Below are positions 8,450 through 17,193 of a stretch of DNA of 64,000 bases, piece by piece. Location: NCBI RefSeq assembly GCF_029210365.1, contig NZ_JARGES010000043.1:372001-436000 (forward strand), written 5' to 3'. The notes beneath the pieces are model-generated. The model made no database searches and was not told where the DNA came from. It worked only from the letters and a program-made list of their open reading frames with translations. Position 1 is the stretch's first letter, and each line of letters begins with the position of its first letter. A program made the translations under genes and the position numbers. The stretch is from Mesorhizobium sp. YIM 152430. GTDB taxonomy: Bacteria; Pseudomonadota; Alphaproteobacteria; Rhizobiales; Rhizobiaceae.

Positions 8450-9409
8450 ATGGCCACGAAGAAAGAAGTTGCACGACAGCGCAAGGTCCAAAAGGAGGTG
8501 GACGGCCGCGACGCCAGAAAGAGCCGCGGCGGGTCAAAGCCCCCGATGCAGGCCGGTGCGCGGGCGTACCCCGTGCCGCCCTTTCCCAAACAGCACCAGC
8601 CGAAGCCCGGGGACGAGCGGCAGCTTGATCCTGCGCCGATGTACGACGCGCCCTTCTATCGGGGCTCGGGCAAGCTGGATAGCAAGGTCGCAATCGTGAC
8701 CGGCGGCGATTCCGGGATCGGCCGGGCCGTGGCGATCCTGTTCGCACGAGAGGGAGCCGACGTCGCGATCGTCTACCTGTCCGAACATGCAGACGCCAAG
8801 GAGACGAAGAAGGGCGTCGAGGCGGAGGGTCGAAAATGCATCCTGCTGCCTGCCGACGTGTCGGACATGTCCGCCTGCACCAAGGCGGTCGCCGCGACGG
8901 TAAAGGAGTTCGGACGACTGGATGTCCTTGTCAACAATGCCGCGTTCCAGGTCCATGAACATGATTTCGAGAACTTGACCGCCGAGCATTTCGATCTCAC
9001 GATCAAGACCAATCTCTACGGCTATTTTTACATGGCAAAGGCGGCTGTTCCGCATATGGAGCCTGGCTCGGCCATTTTGAACACCGGCTCGGTGACAGGC
9101 ATTTCGGGAAGCGGTGGGTTGGTCGACTACTCGACCACGAAGGGCGGCATTCACGCGTTCACGCGGGCGCTGTCCTCCAATCTGGCACCTAAGGGAATCC
9201 GGGTGAACTGCGTCGCGCCGGGTCCGGTCTGGTCGCCGCTAAATCCCTCCGATAAGGAGGCTGGCGACGTCGCCGAATTCGGCGCGGACACCACCATGAA
9301 GCGCCCGGCGCAGCCGGAGGAGATCGCGCCGGCCTACGTCTTCCTCGCCTCGCCCCAGTGCTCGAGCTACATCACCGGGGAAATTCTCCCTATTGTCGGA
9401 GGCTACTGA
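8450..9409 (+). CDS. SDR-family oxidoreductase, stress type (YghA-like)
   Basis: A 319-residue short-chain dehydrogenase. A basic, Pro-rich N-terminal extension of about 75 residues precedes the Rossmann domain with TGGDSGIG (84-91), NNAA and the catalytic Tyr227-x3-Lys231 (YSTTK). The extended form resembles the YghA/glucose-dehydrogenase-like SDRs common in general-stress regions of Rhizobiales. The ATG at 8450 follows AAGGAGA. NAD(P)H use is expected, but the substrate is unknown. It converges on the DUF3618 operon. Confidence 0.9.
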   Translation: MATKKEVARQRKVQKEVDGRDARKSRGGSKPPMQAGARAYPVPPFPKQHQPKPGDERQLDPAPMYDAPFYRGSGKLDSKVAIVTGGDSGIGRAVAILFAREGADVAIVYLSEHADAKETKKGVEAEGRKCILLPADVSDMSACTKAVAATVKEFGRLDVLVNNAAFQVHEHDFENLTAEHFDLTIKTNLYGYFYMAKAAVPHMEPGSAILNTGSVTGISGSGGLVDYSTTKGGIHAFTRALSSNLAPKGIRVNCVAPGPVWSPLNPSDKEAGDVAEFGADTTMKRPAQPEEIAPAYVFLASPQCSSYITGEILPIVGGY

Positions 9410-9422
9410 GCAGCAAAAGGTC

Positions 9423-9452
9423 GGGCGACCGGGCGACTTGCCCCGGCCGCCC
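9423..9452. terminator. Possible bidirectional terminator
   Basis: Between the convergent SDR and DUF3618 genes, GGGCGACCGGGC and GCCCCGGCCGCCC pair around the loop GACTT with one mismatch and one bulge. It has no clean T-run on either side. Confidence 0.4.
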
Positions 9453-9459
9453 CGCTCGT

Positions 9460-10428
9460 TCAATTCCGCTTGTCGCGGGCAGACAAATGGTCGGTGGCTT
9501 TGTCTGCGGTATCACGAGCCTGATGAAGACTGGCGTCGGTGGCGCTTTTGAGCTCGCCCCCAGCCGACTTGGCGACGTCAGCGACCTTGTCCGCCAAGGG
9601 CTTTGACCCCGGCATCAGACCTTGTTGGTCAGCCTCGGCCTTGGCCGCAGAGTAGACATCGCTTGCCACGTGTTTGGCCTTGTCTATCCCTTCGTCGATC
9701 GCACTCTCAGCGGTCTCGCGCGCCTTTCGGCTCACATCGCCCAGATATTCCTGTTCAGTCCGCGTGGCCGGAAGCATCGCGCCGATCGCAGCACCCACGG
9801 CGACGCCTAGCGCGCCAAGAACGAGGGGCTCTCGTTCCAACGCGTCCATAAATGTCGACCTCAGACGGTTGCCGGCGTCAGCACCTGCCTGGGATGCGCT
9901 CGACATGTAGTCGCCTGCTGCGTCACGCAGGTCGTGCGCCGTGGCAGCCACGGAGTCCTTGGTAGAAGACGCGGTATGCCCCATCGAAGCGGCAACGGAT
10001 GCTCCCGTATCCCGCAAGGCGTCCGCTCCCTTTGCCATCGCCGAACGGTCCGAACCTTGCGTTCCGGACCGAAGCGACGTCGAAGCGTCCACGGCGGCGG
10101 CTGGCCGATATTGCGGGGTCGTTGGCATCGCAGGTGCACGGGACGCGGATGACGTCCGCGTCGCAGGACCGGACCCCATCATCAGCCATGCCAATCCGCC
10201 GCCGACCATGGCCAAAGCCAGCGGGTTGTCGCGGACCTGGGTCTTGAGATTGGCAAGAAGCTGATTGGCATCGCCGTCCTTGAAGTAATCGACGACCTCG
10301 TCCATCAACTGGCCCGGCGACATCTTGTCCTTCAAGTGCTCGGCCGTGTCGGCGATCTCGGCACGGACGCGCTCTGCCTCGCGCTCCAACTCGGAGGGCG
10401 ATCGGTCGGAAGCTGCATGGTCGGTCAT
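9460..10428 (-). CDS. DUF3618-domain membrane-associated protein
   Basis: A 322-residue protein. Residues about 8-60 form the DUF3618 region (SPSELEREAERVRAEIADTAEHL), followed by a short hydrophobic segment (NPLALAMVGGGLAWLMMG). Then comes a long Ala/Ser/Asp-rich, LEA-like helical region and a second glycine-rich hydrophobic segment (LGALGVAVGAAIGAMLP). It is the last gene of a three-gene operon. Its ATG overlaps the previous stop (ATGA), and AGGAG lies upstream. DUF3618 proteins are thought to act at the envelope during stress, but there is no biochemical function to assign. Confidence 0.85.
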   Translation of the reverse strand: MTDHAASDRSPSELEREAERVRAEIADTAEHLKDKMSPGQLMDEVVDYFKDGDANQLLANLKTQVRDNPLALAMVGGGLAWLMMGSGPATRTSSASRAPAMPTTPQYRPAAAVDASTSLRSGTQGSDRSAMAKGADALRDTGASVAASMGHTASSTKDSVAATAHDLRDAAGDYMSSASQAGADAGNRLRSTFMDALEREPLVLGALGVAVGAAIGAMLPATRTEQEYLGDVSRKARETAESAIDEGIDKAKHVASDVYSAAKAEADQQGLMPGSKPLADKVADVAKSAGGELKSATDASLHQARDTADKATDHLSARDKRN

Positions 10429-10820
10429 CGTGTTTGCTCCTGTGCGAGTGCGGCATCCTTGCGCAATTGATCGGTCGTTCGCGTCGGGGCCAGTTCGGAG
10501 GGCGACATGTTCGTCGTGCCCCGCCGCACGAGGATGACGCCGATCACCGCGACGACGACGCCGACCAGCAGTGACGCCCACGCCGGGTGGAGCCCGAGAT
10601 TGGAGAGGGCCACGATCAGCGCCTGAAGAAGCACGATGAGAGCTGCAAGAAGAAGCAACGCTCCCCCCGCGACTTCCATCGCGCCATTGCCAACCTTATG
10701 GGCGCTTTCGGTCAGTTCGCTGCGGAGCAACTTGCCTTCCGTCTGGACGAGAGAGGAAAGCTGCTGGACGAGATCCGAAAGAAGGCTGGGGATCGACCTG
10801 GAATCCTTGTCCGGTGTCAT
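10425..10820 (-). CDS. Phage-holin-superfamily (PF07332-like) membrane protein
   Basis: A 131-residue protein with two membrane helices (about 50-73 and 80-100) after an amphipathic N terminus (LLSDLVQQLSSLVQTEGKLL). This is the layout of the putative actinobacterial holin-X / phage_holin_3_6 family often paired with DUF3618 proteins. It overlaps both neighbours by ATGA. It is not likely to be a real lysis protein here. An envelope role under stress is inferred from the operon. Confidence 0.8.
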   Translation of the reverse strand: MTPDKDSRSIPSLLSDLVQQLSSLVQTEGKLLRSELTESAHKVGNGAMEVAGGALLLLAALIVLLQALIVALSNLGLHPAWASLLVGVVVAVIGVILVRRGTTNMSPSELAPTRTTDQLRKDAALAQEQTR

Positions 10821-11383
10821 CGGCCGACCTCCTGGCCCGTGATCGGGCCGGTTCCACCAGCGGACGTCGCCGTTGATCGTTGCCTCTCATCCGAGCCAGC
10901 CGCAGCGGTGGTTGCGACGGACGCGAAGCGGCCGAGAGCAAGTCCTGCCAAAACGGAGCCTGCGAGGAATCCGACCGGGTTTTCACGGCCAAACCTGCGC
11001 ACCGTCTCGATCATCTCGCCCGTGGACTGACCGTGCAGCGACCGCGTCAGACCCTCGAGGCCCGAAGCGGCGTTGGAGACCATTTCCGCGGCAGGCCCGC
11101 TCTGGTTCCTGCCGAGTTCGTCGCTCGCCGCCCGAAGCGCGTCGGCAATGACGTCGAGGTGGGACGCGGCCGCTTCCTTCACCTTCTCCGCCTGCTCTCC
11201 AGCCATTTCCTGTGCCTGCGCGCCGACCTGCTTGGCCTCCTGTCGAACGGCTTCGGAAGCTTCGGAGAGATTCGATTGTGCCTCCGCCTGCTCGACCTGA
11301 AGCCTGTCGCTCAACCCCGATCCTCCATAAGAAGCGGGTTGCGGCTGCAACCCTGCGCCGCCTGGTTTGTCGTTCTCGTTCAT
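10817..11383 (-). CDS. LEA-like / membrane-anchored hypothetical protein
   Basis: A 188-residue protein and first gene of the three-gene operon. A long Ala/Gln/Glu-rich helical part (about 25-85, repeated EQAEKVKEAAASHL-like stretches) resembles LEA or apolipoprotein-like helices. It is followed by a hydrophobic segment (NPVGFLAGSVLAGLALGRF). The ATG at 11383 has GAGGAA upstream, and an in-frame TTG lies 6 bases earlier. An EcfG-type promoter lies about 105 bases upstream. It probably associates with the inner membrane under stress. Confidence 0.75.
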   Translation of the reverse strand: MNENDKPGGAGLQPQPASYGGSGLSDRLQVEQAEAQSNLSEASEAVRQEAKQVGAQAQEMAGEQAEKVKEAAASHLDVIADALRAASDELGRNQSGPAAEMVSNAASGLEGLTRSLHGQSTGEMIETVRRFGRENPVGFLAGSVLAGLALGRFASVATTAAAGSDERQRSTATSAGGTGPITGQEVGR

Positions 11384-11487
11384 TTTCAATGTTCCTCGAA
11401 TGGCTCGGTGGCGGATTGCCGGACCGGATATTCACGCTTGGAATGGATCCGACAGCCATTTCGGGCATCCGACCCTTTCAGGGTTCG

Positions 11488-11512
11488 AACCTCGCTTCTG
11501 CGCCAATGTTCC
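11488..11512 (-). promoter_or_regulatory. EcfG-type promoter of the DUF3618 operon
   Basis: Minus-strand GGAAC (11512-11508), 17-base spacer, GTT (11490-11488). It drives the three overlapping genes 11383-9460 and leaves an untranslated leader of roughly 95 bases. Confidence 0.7.
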
Positions 11513-11526
11513 TGGATAGGTAACGG

Positions 11527-11551
11527 GGAACTTCGAGACCATCGCCGTGTT
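11527..11551 (+). promoter_or_regulatory. EcfG-type promoter of the ROK gene
   Basis: GGAAC (11527-11531), 17-base spacer, GTT (11549-11551). It is back to back with the DUF3618 operon promoter. It overlaps the furthest upstream in-frame start (GTG 11547), which supports the downstream ATG at 11583. Confidence 0.7.
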
Positions 11552-11582
11552 GCCAATCACGATACATACAAAAGCAATCTCC

Positions 11583-12596
11583 ATGGTTCATGGCTCGCCA
11601 AATCTTCCCGGCATCGACGTCTCGAGCTACAGCCTGACGCTCGAGGACGGAGGCGGCTTCATCGGTGACCGTGCGAGCGGCCGCGCATTTTTTGGCATCC
11701 TTGATGAACTGCGCAGTCCCCTGTGCCGCGCAGGAACGGACCCGTTTGGTGGCAAGGACACCGACGACCTCTCGCACAAGGACATCGACAAGGCTTGGCG
11801 CAAGGGAGACGCATTCGCCGCGGGACTGGTGCACACCTCGATCGAGGAATTCGCACGGCGGCTGGCAGGGGTGGTGCGCGCTTACCGGAGCGCCGACGAG
11901 AACTGGGCCAAAGTCACACGGATCGTGGTCGGCGGCGGTTTGCGCGACAGTCGTATCGGCGAGATCGCCATCGGGCGTACGACGGCGATCCTCAGGTTGG
12001 AAAGCGTGGCGGTCGACCTCGTTCCCATCAAGCGAGATCCTGACGAAGCGGCCCTTGTAGGCGGACTGCGGCTGATTCCGGGAGAGCGCCTGCGCGGCTG
12101 TTCGCAGTTGCTGGCAGTCGATATCGGAGGTTCAAGCATTCGCGCGGGGTTGGTCAACTTCTCGGCGAAACACCCCCACAAGCTCGCCAGGGCTGCTGTC
12201 GTCGCACACGCCCAATGGAAATACGGTGATGAGAAAACTAAGCCGAGCCGGGACGAGGCGATCGGTAAGCTCGCTCAGATGATTGACGGCTTGCGGAAGA
12301 AGGCTGGCGACGATCTCGCCGATGTTATGACCGTCGCGTGTCCCGGCCGTATCACGCCCGACGGTGACATTCGAGACGGGGCACAAAACCTGCCTGGGAA
12401 CTGGGAGGCAAAGGACTTCAACCTGCCTGCAACGCTTGCCGCCGCTTTGGATGATGAGTTCGAGATCGTTCTGCACAACGATGCCGTCGTCCAAGGTCTC
12501 AGTGAAGCGGACCGGATGAAGGACGTGCGGCACTGGGCGGTGGTGACGATCGGCACGGGTCTCGGCAACGCTGCTTACCGCAACACCGCGAGTTGA
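11583..12596 (+). CDS. ROK-family sugar-kinase-like protein
   Basis: A 337-residue protein. The C-terminal two-thirds show ROK/ASKHA kinase features: a phosphate-binding loop (LLAVDIGGSSIRAGLV), ACPGRITPDGDI, an NDAVVQG block carrying the expected catalytic Asp, and VVTIGTGLGNA near the end. The first 150 residues are unusual for ROK proteins and unassigned. The C terminus follows closely after the GTGLG motif, so it is shorter than classical glucokinases. The start is chosen because the EcfG promoter overlaps any earlier start. The substrate is unknown. It could phosphorylate a sugar or act as a regulator. Confidence 0.75.
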   Translation: MVHGSPNLPGIDVSSYSLTLEDGGGFIGDRASGRAFFGILDELRSPLCRAGTDPFGGKDTDDLSHKDIDKAWRKGDAFAAGLVHTSIEEFARRLAGVVRAYRSADENWAKVTRIVVGGGLRDSRIGEIAIGRTTAILRLESVAVDLVPIKRDPDEAALVGGLRLIPGERLRGCSQLLAVDIGGSSIRAGLVNFSAKHPHKLARAAVVAHAQWKYGDEKTKPSRDEAIGKLAQMIDGLRKKAGDDLADVMTVACPGRITPDGDIRDGAQNLPGNWEAKDFNLPATLAAALDDEFEIVLHNDAVVQGLSEADRMKDVRHWAVVTIGTGLGNAAYRNTAS

Positions 12597-12629
12597 GTGG
12601 CGAAGCGACGCCGCGTGTCGCTTCGCCAC
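12597..12629. terminator. Bidirectional terminator between ROK and DUF3606 genes
   Basis: A perfect 13-bp inverted repeat (GTGGCGAAGCGAC with its complement) around a 7-base loop lies directly after the ROK stop and just before the DUF3606 stop on the other strand. It is the most stable hairpin of the left half of the window. Confidence 0.75.
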
Positions 12630-12634
12630 GGTGT

Positions 12635-12817
12635 TCAGGCCAGTTTGCTGGCTTCGCGTTCCAAAGTCGCACGGTCATTGCCGTGCTTCTTGATCAACTC
12701 GCGTACTTGCTCCGGAGAGATCCGATTGGCCTGCGCAAAATACTGGACCTCGTGGTCTTGATCGGCTGCCACGCGGGACCGGTCCTGATAGCCTTTCTTG
12801 TTCGGGTCGTCGGACAT
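12635..12817 (-). CDS. DUF3606 small protein
   Basis: A 60-residue protein matching DUF3606 (SDDPNKKGYQDRSRV, then YFAQANRISPEQVRELI). The family consists of short proteins scattered in alphaproteobacterial stress regions, with no known function. It lies 62 bases after the alcohol dehydrogenase on the same strand. A weak stress-promoter-like GGAAC with ATT instead of GTT occurs at 12849-12873. Confidence 0.85.
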   Translation of the reverse strand: MSDDPNKKGYQDRSRVAADQDHEVQYFAQANRISPEQVRELIKKHGNDRATLEREASKLA

Positions 12818-12879
12818 GATCGATGCTTGATTGTTGCATTGCCCGCCGAATCCCCGGACGGGCTGGATGTTCCGATGCG

Positions 12880-14052
12880 CTAAGGCGTCATGACCACCTT
12901 GATGCAGCCATCCTTCTTGTCGCGGAAATCCTTGTAAAGTTCAGGACCCTGCTCAAGCGTGGCGCGATGGGTGATGACGAAGGACGGGTCGATCTCTCCC
13001 TCCACCACTTTGTCGAGCAACGGCTGGAGATATCGGTGCGTGTGCGTCTGGCCCATTTTGAAGGTCAGTGCCTTGTTCATGGCAGCGCCGAAGGGGATGT
13101 GATCGAGCATGCCAATATAGACGCCCGGAACGGAGATCGTGCCGCCTTTGCGGCAAGAGAAGATCGCCTCGCGCAATACGTGCGGTCGGTCGGTGCCGAT
13201 GTGGAGCGCCGCCTTCGCCTTGTCGAGCATGGCGTCGGCGCTCGCGCCAGCATCCGATTCCGTTCCCACGCAGTCGATGCACCGATCCGGGCCGCGCCCG
13301 TCGGTCATGTCCATCAGGGCGTCGTAGATTTTGACGGCTCCGAAATCGAGGGTTTCCGCACGGCCATAGGTCCGCGCCATTTCGAGCCGCTCGGGGACGG
13401 TATCGATCGCAATGACCCTGCCCGCTCCAAGCATCCAGGCGCTCTGGATGGCGAACTGGCCAACAGGGCCACAGCCCCATATCGCGACCGTGTCGCCATC
13501 TTCGATCCCGGCGTTTTCCGCTGCCATGTATCCGGTTGGGAAGATGTCGGACAGGAACAGGACCTGATCGTCGTCGATCCCGTCCGGAACCTTGATCGGA
13601 CCAACGTCCGCGTAGGGCACACGAAGGTACTCGGCCTGCCCGCCCGCATAACCGCCAAGCATGTGCGAATAACCGAACAGCCCGGACGGTGAGTGGCCCA
13701 TCGCCTCAATCGCCTTCTCAGCGTTACGATTGGAACGGTCGCACAGCGAAAACAGCTCCTTCTTGCAGAAGAAGCAGTTTCCGCAGGCGATGTTGAACGG
13801 GACGACCACGCGGTCGCCGACGTTGAGTTTGGTGACGGCTCTCCCAACTTCGATGACCTCGCCCATGGTCTCGTGCCCCAGCACGTCACCGGATTCCATC
13901 GTCGGCATGTAGCCGTTCATCAGATGCAAATCCGAGCCGCAGATCGCACACGACGTCACCTTGATGATGATGTCCCGGTCGTCTTCGATGCGTGGGTCTT
14001 CGACTGTATCGCAGCGGATGTCGCCTTTGCCGTGCCAGCAGAGCGCCTTCAT
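12880..14052 (-). CDS. Zinc-dependent alcohol dehydrogenase
   Basis: A 390-residue medium-chain dehydrogenase resembling glutathione-dependent-formaldehyde-dehydrogenase-like enzymes. The catalytic zinc site is visible as Cys38, His60 and Glu61 ([14 protein letters not shown]). The structural zinc site is Cys90, 93, 96 and 104 (CGNCFFC...C). The Rossmann motif is [10 protein letters not shown]. The ATG at 14052 is preferred because an EcfG promoter starts transcription just upstream, excluding the longer frame. The substrate alcohol or aldehyde is not predictable. The HWE kinase gene is divergent. Confidence 0.92.
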   Translation of the reverse strand: MKALCWHGKGDIRCDTVEDPRIEDDRDIIIKVTSCAICGSDLHLMNGYMPTMESGDVLGHETMGEVIEVGRAVTKLNVGDRVVVPFNIACGNCFFCKKELFSLCDRSNRNAEKAIEAMGHSPSGLFGYSHMLGGYAGGQAEYLRVPYADVGPIKVPDGIDDDQVLFLSDIFPTGYMAAENAGIEDGDTVAIWGCGPVGQFAIQSAWMLGAGRVIAIDTVPERLEMARTYGRAETLDFGAVKIYDALMDMTDGRGPDRCIDCVGTESDAGASADAMLDKAKAALHIGTDRPHVLREAIFSCRKGGTISVPGVYIGMLDHIPFGAAMNKALTFKMGQTHTHRYLQPLLDKVVEGEIDPSFVITHRATLEQGPELYKDFRDKKDGCIKVVMTP

Positions 14053-14088
14053 TTTTCCGATCCCTTCGCTTGCTTTTTCTACTGGGCG

Positions 14089-14113
14089 AACAACAGGTGC
14101 AGGGTAATGTTCC
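14089..14113 (-). promoter_or_regulatory. EcfG-type promoter of the alcohol dehydrogenase
   Basis: Minus-strand GGAAC (14113-14109), 17-base spacer, GTT (14091-14089), giving a leader of about 28 bases before the ATG at 14052. Confidence 0.7.
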
Positions 14114-14138
14114 GCATCGGCTGTGGCGCAACCATTTG

Positions 14139-14154
14139 GGTTTGCGAGCAAACC
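14139..14154. promoter_or_regulatory. Palindrome upstream of the histidine kinase
   Basis: GGTTTGC and its exact complement GCAAACC separated by GA, 40 bases before the kinase start. It may be an operator for an unknown regulator. No EcfG motif is seen on this side. Confidence 0.4.
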
Positions 14155-14194
14155 GTCGGAGCCATACGAAAGGGGACGGCGGAGGGGAAACGTC

Positions 14195-15574
14195 ATGACC
14201 AAGCCTGGGAGCATCGACGCCAGTCTTGACGAGGCTGATCTACGGGTGCGGCTCGCCTTACAGGCTGCACGGATCGGCATTTGGGAATGGGACATCGCCA
14301 CCGGTGCGATGGACTATTCTGCAAGGGCGCGCGAAATCTGCGGCTTCCCGCCGGGCAGCGAAATTTCCATCGACGACGTTCGCAGGGTGACCCACCCCGA
14401 CGATCTGCCGAGAACGTCCGAAATGGCGCGGCGCGCGCTTGACCCCGTCATCCGCGAGAAGCCTGTCTTCGAGTACCGCATCCTCAAAGCCGGTTCAGGT
14501 GCGCAGCGTTGGGTGCGCGCACATGGCGAGGCCATCTTCGGCATGAACGATGCCGGACTGCCAGCGGCGCTGCGCTACGTCGGCATGATCTGGGACATCA
14601 CCGACCGCAAGGGCCTCGAATATTCGCTGGAAGAGGCCCAACTGGCGCAGCGGCTGGCGATCGATGCGGCGCATATGGCCGTGTGGGAGCTCGACATCCG
14701 GCGCGACGCGCTCGCGACAAGTCCGGAACTCAATAGGCTGTTCGGTTTCGCAGAGGACGAAATCCCCTCGGTGGATCAGTTCCGGCAATGCTATCTGCCC
14801 GGCGAAAGGGACAAGGTTCGTCAGGCGGCGATGTCGGCGCTCGAACTCGGCCAAAGCCAGTTCGAGGTCGAGTTTCGTATCCAGCGCCGCGACAAGGCTG
14901 CCCGCTGGCTGTTACTACGCGCGCAAGTCTCGAAGGATACCGACGGCAATTATGACCGGGTCGTCGGCGTCGTGATGGATATCGACGACCGAAAGCAGTC
15001 CGAGGAACAGCGCGAAATCCTCCTGCGCGAACTGAACCATCGGGTGAAGAACTCGCTCTCGGTCGTACTTGCGATCGCGTCCCAGACGTTCCGAAACGTA
15101 TTGCCGATGAACGACGCGCTGGACGTATTTCGCGGCCGCGTGCAGGCGCTCGCCGCCGCTAACGACGCGATCATTCAGAGCGATTGGACCGGGTTCAGCA
15201 TCGGCGGGCTCGTTGAGCAAATCACCGCGCCCTACCGCCAGCAGGACTCGGATCCGTTCGTCCTTAGCGGGGACGACATCGCCTTGCGCCCTGCGATGAA
15301 CGTTCCGCTTGCCCTCGTCCTGCACGAGCTCTGTACGAACGCGGCGAAGTACGGCGCGCTTTCTGTGCCGGGCGGCACGGTTGCCATCCGTTGGGCAGAA
15401 AACGATGACCTTCTCAATCTGACTTGGCGGGAAGTCGACGGCCCTCCCGCTGCCGAAGGTGGTGCGGGCTTTGGAACGAAGCTGTTGCGCGACCTCCTGA
15501 CACGCGAATTCGAGGCATTTTCGCTGGAGATCAAGCCCGCGGGTGCAGTCTGCGAGATGACTATCCGTATGTGA
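14195..15574 (+). CDS. PAS-PAS sensor histidine kinase, HWE family
   Basis: A 459-residue cytoplasmic kinase with no membrane segment. Two PAS/PAC domains (about 15-145 and 155-275) precede an HWE-type kinase core. The phospho-acceptor is His282 ([13 protein letters not shown]), the N-box Asn382 ([12 protein letters not shown]), the Trp-x-Glu motif IRWAEN, and a glycine-rich loop [22 protein letters not shown] precedes the ATG. No response regulator is adjacent. HWE kinases often feed the PhyR/EcfG pathway, which would fit the EcfG-type promoters nearby, but this link is inferred. Confidence 0.9.
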   Translation: MTKPGSIDASLDEADLRVRLALQAARIGIWEWDIATGAMDYSARAREICGFPPGSEISIDDVRRVTHPDDLPRTSEMARRALDPVIREKPVFEYRILKAGSGAQRWVRAHGEAIFGMNDAGLPAALRYVGMIWDITDRKGLEYSLEEAQLAQRLAIDAAHMAVWELDIRRDALATSPELNRLFGFAEDEIPSVDQFRQCYLPGERDKVRQAAMSALELGQSQFEVEFRIQRRDKAARWLLLRAQVSKDTDGNYDRVVGVVMDIDDRKQSEEQREILLRELNHRVKNSLSVVLAIASQTFRNVLPMNDALDVFRGRVQALAAANDAIIQSDWTGFSIGGLVEQITAPYRQQDSDPFVLSGDDIALRPAMNVPLALVLHELCTNAAKYGALSVPGGTVAIRWAENDDLLNLTWREVDGPPAAEGGAGFGTKLLRDLLTREFEAFSLEIKPAGAVCEMTIRM

Positions 15575-15767
15575 AAGTATCGAAACGGCTTCACCATCGG
15601 CGTTGGGCGCGGCTAACCAATGGACGACAGGTTTCGGGTAATCCGCAGCTCAGCCTGAATGACCGATTTGGGGTCGTAAGCAGATGAGGTGGATGGCTCC
15701 CGCTCCCGGCATCTGAGTGCCAAAGTGGGTTTGCTGTCAGGCAACCCGAGCAAAGGAGCCATCCGCC

Positions 15768-16804
15768 ATGCAGATTACCACCGTGGGCCTTGATCTGGCC
15801 AAGCGTGTTTTTCAAGTTCATGCCGTTGACGCGTCTGGAGACGTCGTTGTGCGCAAAGCACTGCGGCGATCGCAGGTTGTGCCATTCTTCACCAAGTTGC
15901 CGCCCTGCCTGATCGGCATGGAGGCTTGCGGCACATCCCATCATTGGGCGCGCGAGCTGACACAGCTGGGCCATGAGGTCCGCATGATGCCGCCGGCCTA
16001 CGTGAAGCCCTATGTGAAGCGCGGCAAGAACGATGCGGTGGACGCGGAGGCGATCTGCGAAGCCGTGACCCGCCCGACCATGCGGTTCGTGGCAATGAAG
16101 TCCGCCGAGCAGCAGGCGGCACTATCGATCCACCGCACTCGCAATCTCCTGGTCAAGCAGCGCACGCAACTGGTCAACATGATCCGAGGTCTGTTGGCCG
16201 AGTTCGGCATCGACATACCTGAAGGCCTAGAGCGGCGCTTGGGTTGGCACGCCCGATTGCATCAAAGGAAGCGACACCAGACGTACCATCGATGGCAATG
16301 CAAATTCTCGGTCTGCTGTGCGGACAGGTTCTCGACACCCATGTCCGTTTGCAGGCGATAGACCGAGCGATCCTTGCCCTGCAGAGAACCGACGAAGTGG
16401 CACGGCGTCTGTCGACCATCCCTGGGATCGGCCCGGTCGGTGCAACAGCACTGGCGGCATCGGTTGCTGATCCCGGACAGTTCCGTTCGGGTCGAGAGTT
16501 CGCCGCTTGGCTCGGGCTCACGCCGTCGCAAAACTCGAGCGGTGGCAAGGACCGGCTCGGCCGTATCACTAAGATGGGTGACCGATATCTGAGAAAGCTG
16601 CTGGTGGTCGGCGCGACATCGTTGATCCGCGGAGCTAAATACAAGCCGGAGACTGCGGACCCCAGGCTGGTCGCACTCCTCGCCAGGAAACCGGTGCGCG
16701 TGGCGAGCGTCGCCATGGCGAACAAAATGGCCCGCGTCGTCTGGGCAGTCATGGTTCGCGGCGAGGTCTACCAGCCTCGGTATGTCCCCCACTTGGCAGT
16801 GTGA
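15768..16804 (+). pseudogene. IS110-family transposase with a frameshift
   Basis: The first frame (15768 to about 16230) carries the DEDD/RuvC-like N domain: GLDLAKRVFQVH, GMEACGTSHHWA and KRGKNDAVDAEAICEA. The second frame (to 16804) carries the C-terminal Tnp20 domain with IPGIGPVGATAL, EFAAWLGLTPSQNSSGGKDRLG and the conserved Ser. The switch occurs near 16225-16235, where joining LE/ERRLG to LARPIASKEA needs a one-base indel. IS110 transposases are normally one frame, so this copy is probably inactive unless frameshifting occurs. GGAGCC stands before the ATG. Confidence 0.85.
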
Positions 16805-17079
16805 CATCGCCAAGAGATGAGACCCTGAAGCAGGTAACAGTTCGAGCCGACCGATCGGCTCCATGAAGTTGTGAGAGCGAAGCGATGTGATGGCGAAACC
16901 GGTCAGGCCGGGAACAGGGACAACCCACGGACTGTCTGAGGCATCATAGCCTGCAAAGCAGATTGGGACCTTGTTAGCCGACCCCATCAGGGCCAGCAGT
17001 CTCCAATGGCTGCATCAACAGGCCGGACAGAAGACTGCACCCGACCAACGCGCTAGAACGTCGAATTACCTCTTGCAAT
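16805..17079. ncRNA. Possible bridge-RNA region of the IS element
   Basis: Non-coding interval between the transposase stop and the right inverted repeat. By analogy with IS1111-group elements this region would encode the guide RNA with target- and donor-binding loops. I see short inverted segments but cannot assign the loops by eye. The call rests on position and family. Confidence 0.35.
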
Positions 17080-17193
17080 GCGGGAGCCATCCACAGAAGA
17101 CTGTCAGCAAATCTAGTAGCCAACATTGACGCCAGTTATCTGCAACCGAGAATCCGGAAATCGAATTCTTTGCAAGTGGCTGCCAGTTCATCG

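Larger units (their letters stand above)
15689..17094 (+). mobile_element. IS110/IS1111-type insertion sequence, transposase frameshifted
   Basis: About 1.4 kb bounded by perfect 15-bp inverted repeats, GTGGATGGCTCCCGC (15689-15703) and its complement (17080-17094). The transposase lies close to the left end, leaving about 290 non-coding bases on the right. In IS1111-subgroup elements the guide (bridge) RNA is encoded in that 3' region and the inverted repeats are subterminal, so the true tips may lie a few bases outside. A further copy of GGAGCCATCC sits at 15755-15764. No target duplication is expected for this family. Confidence 0.75.
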
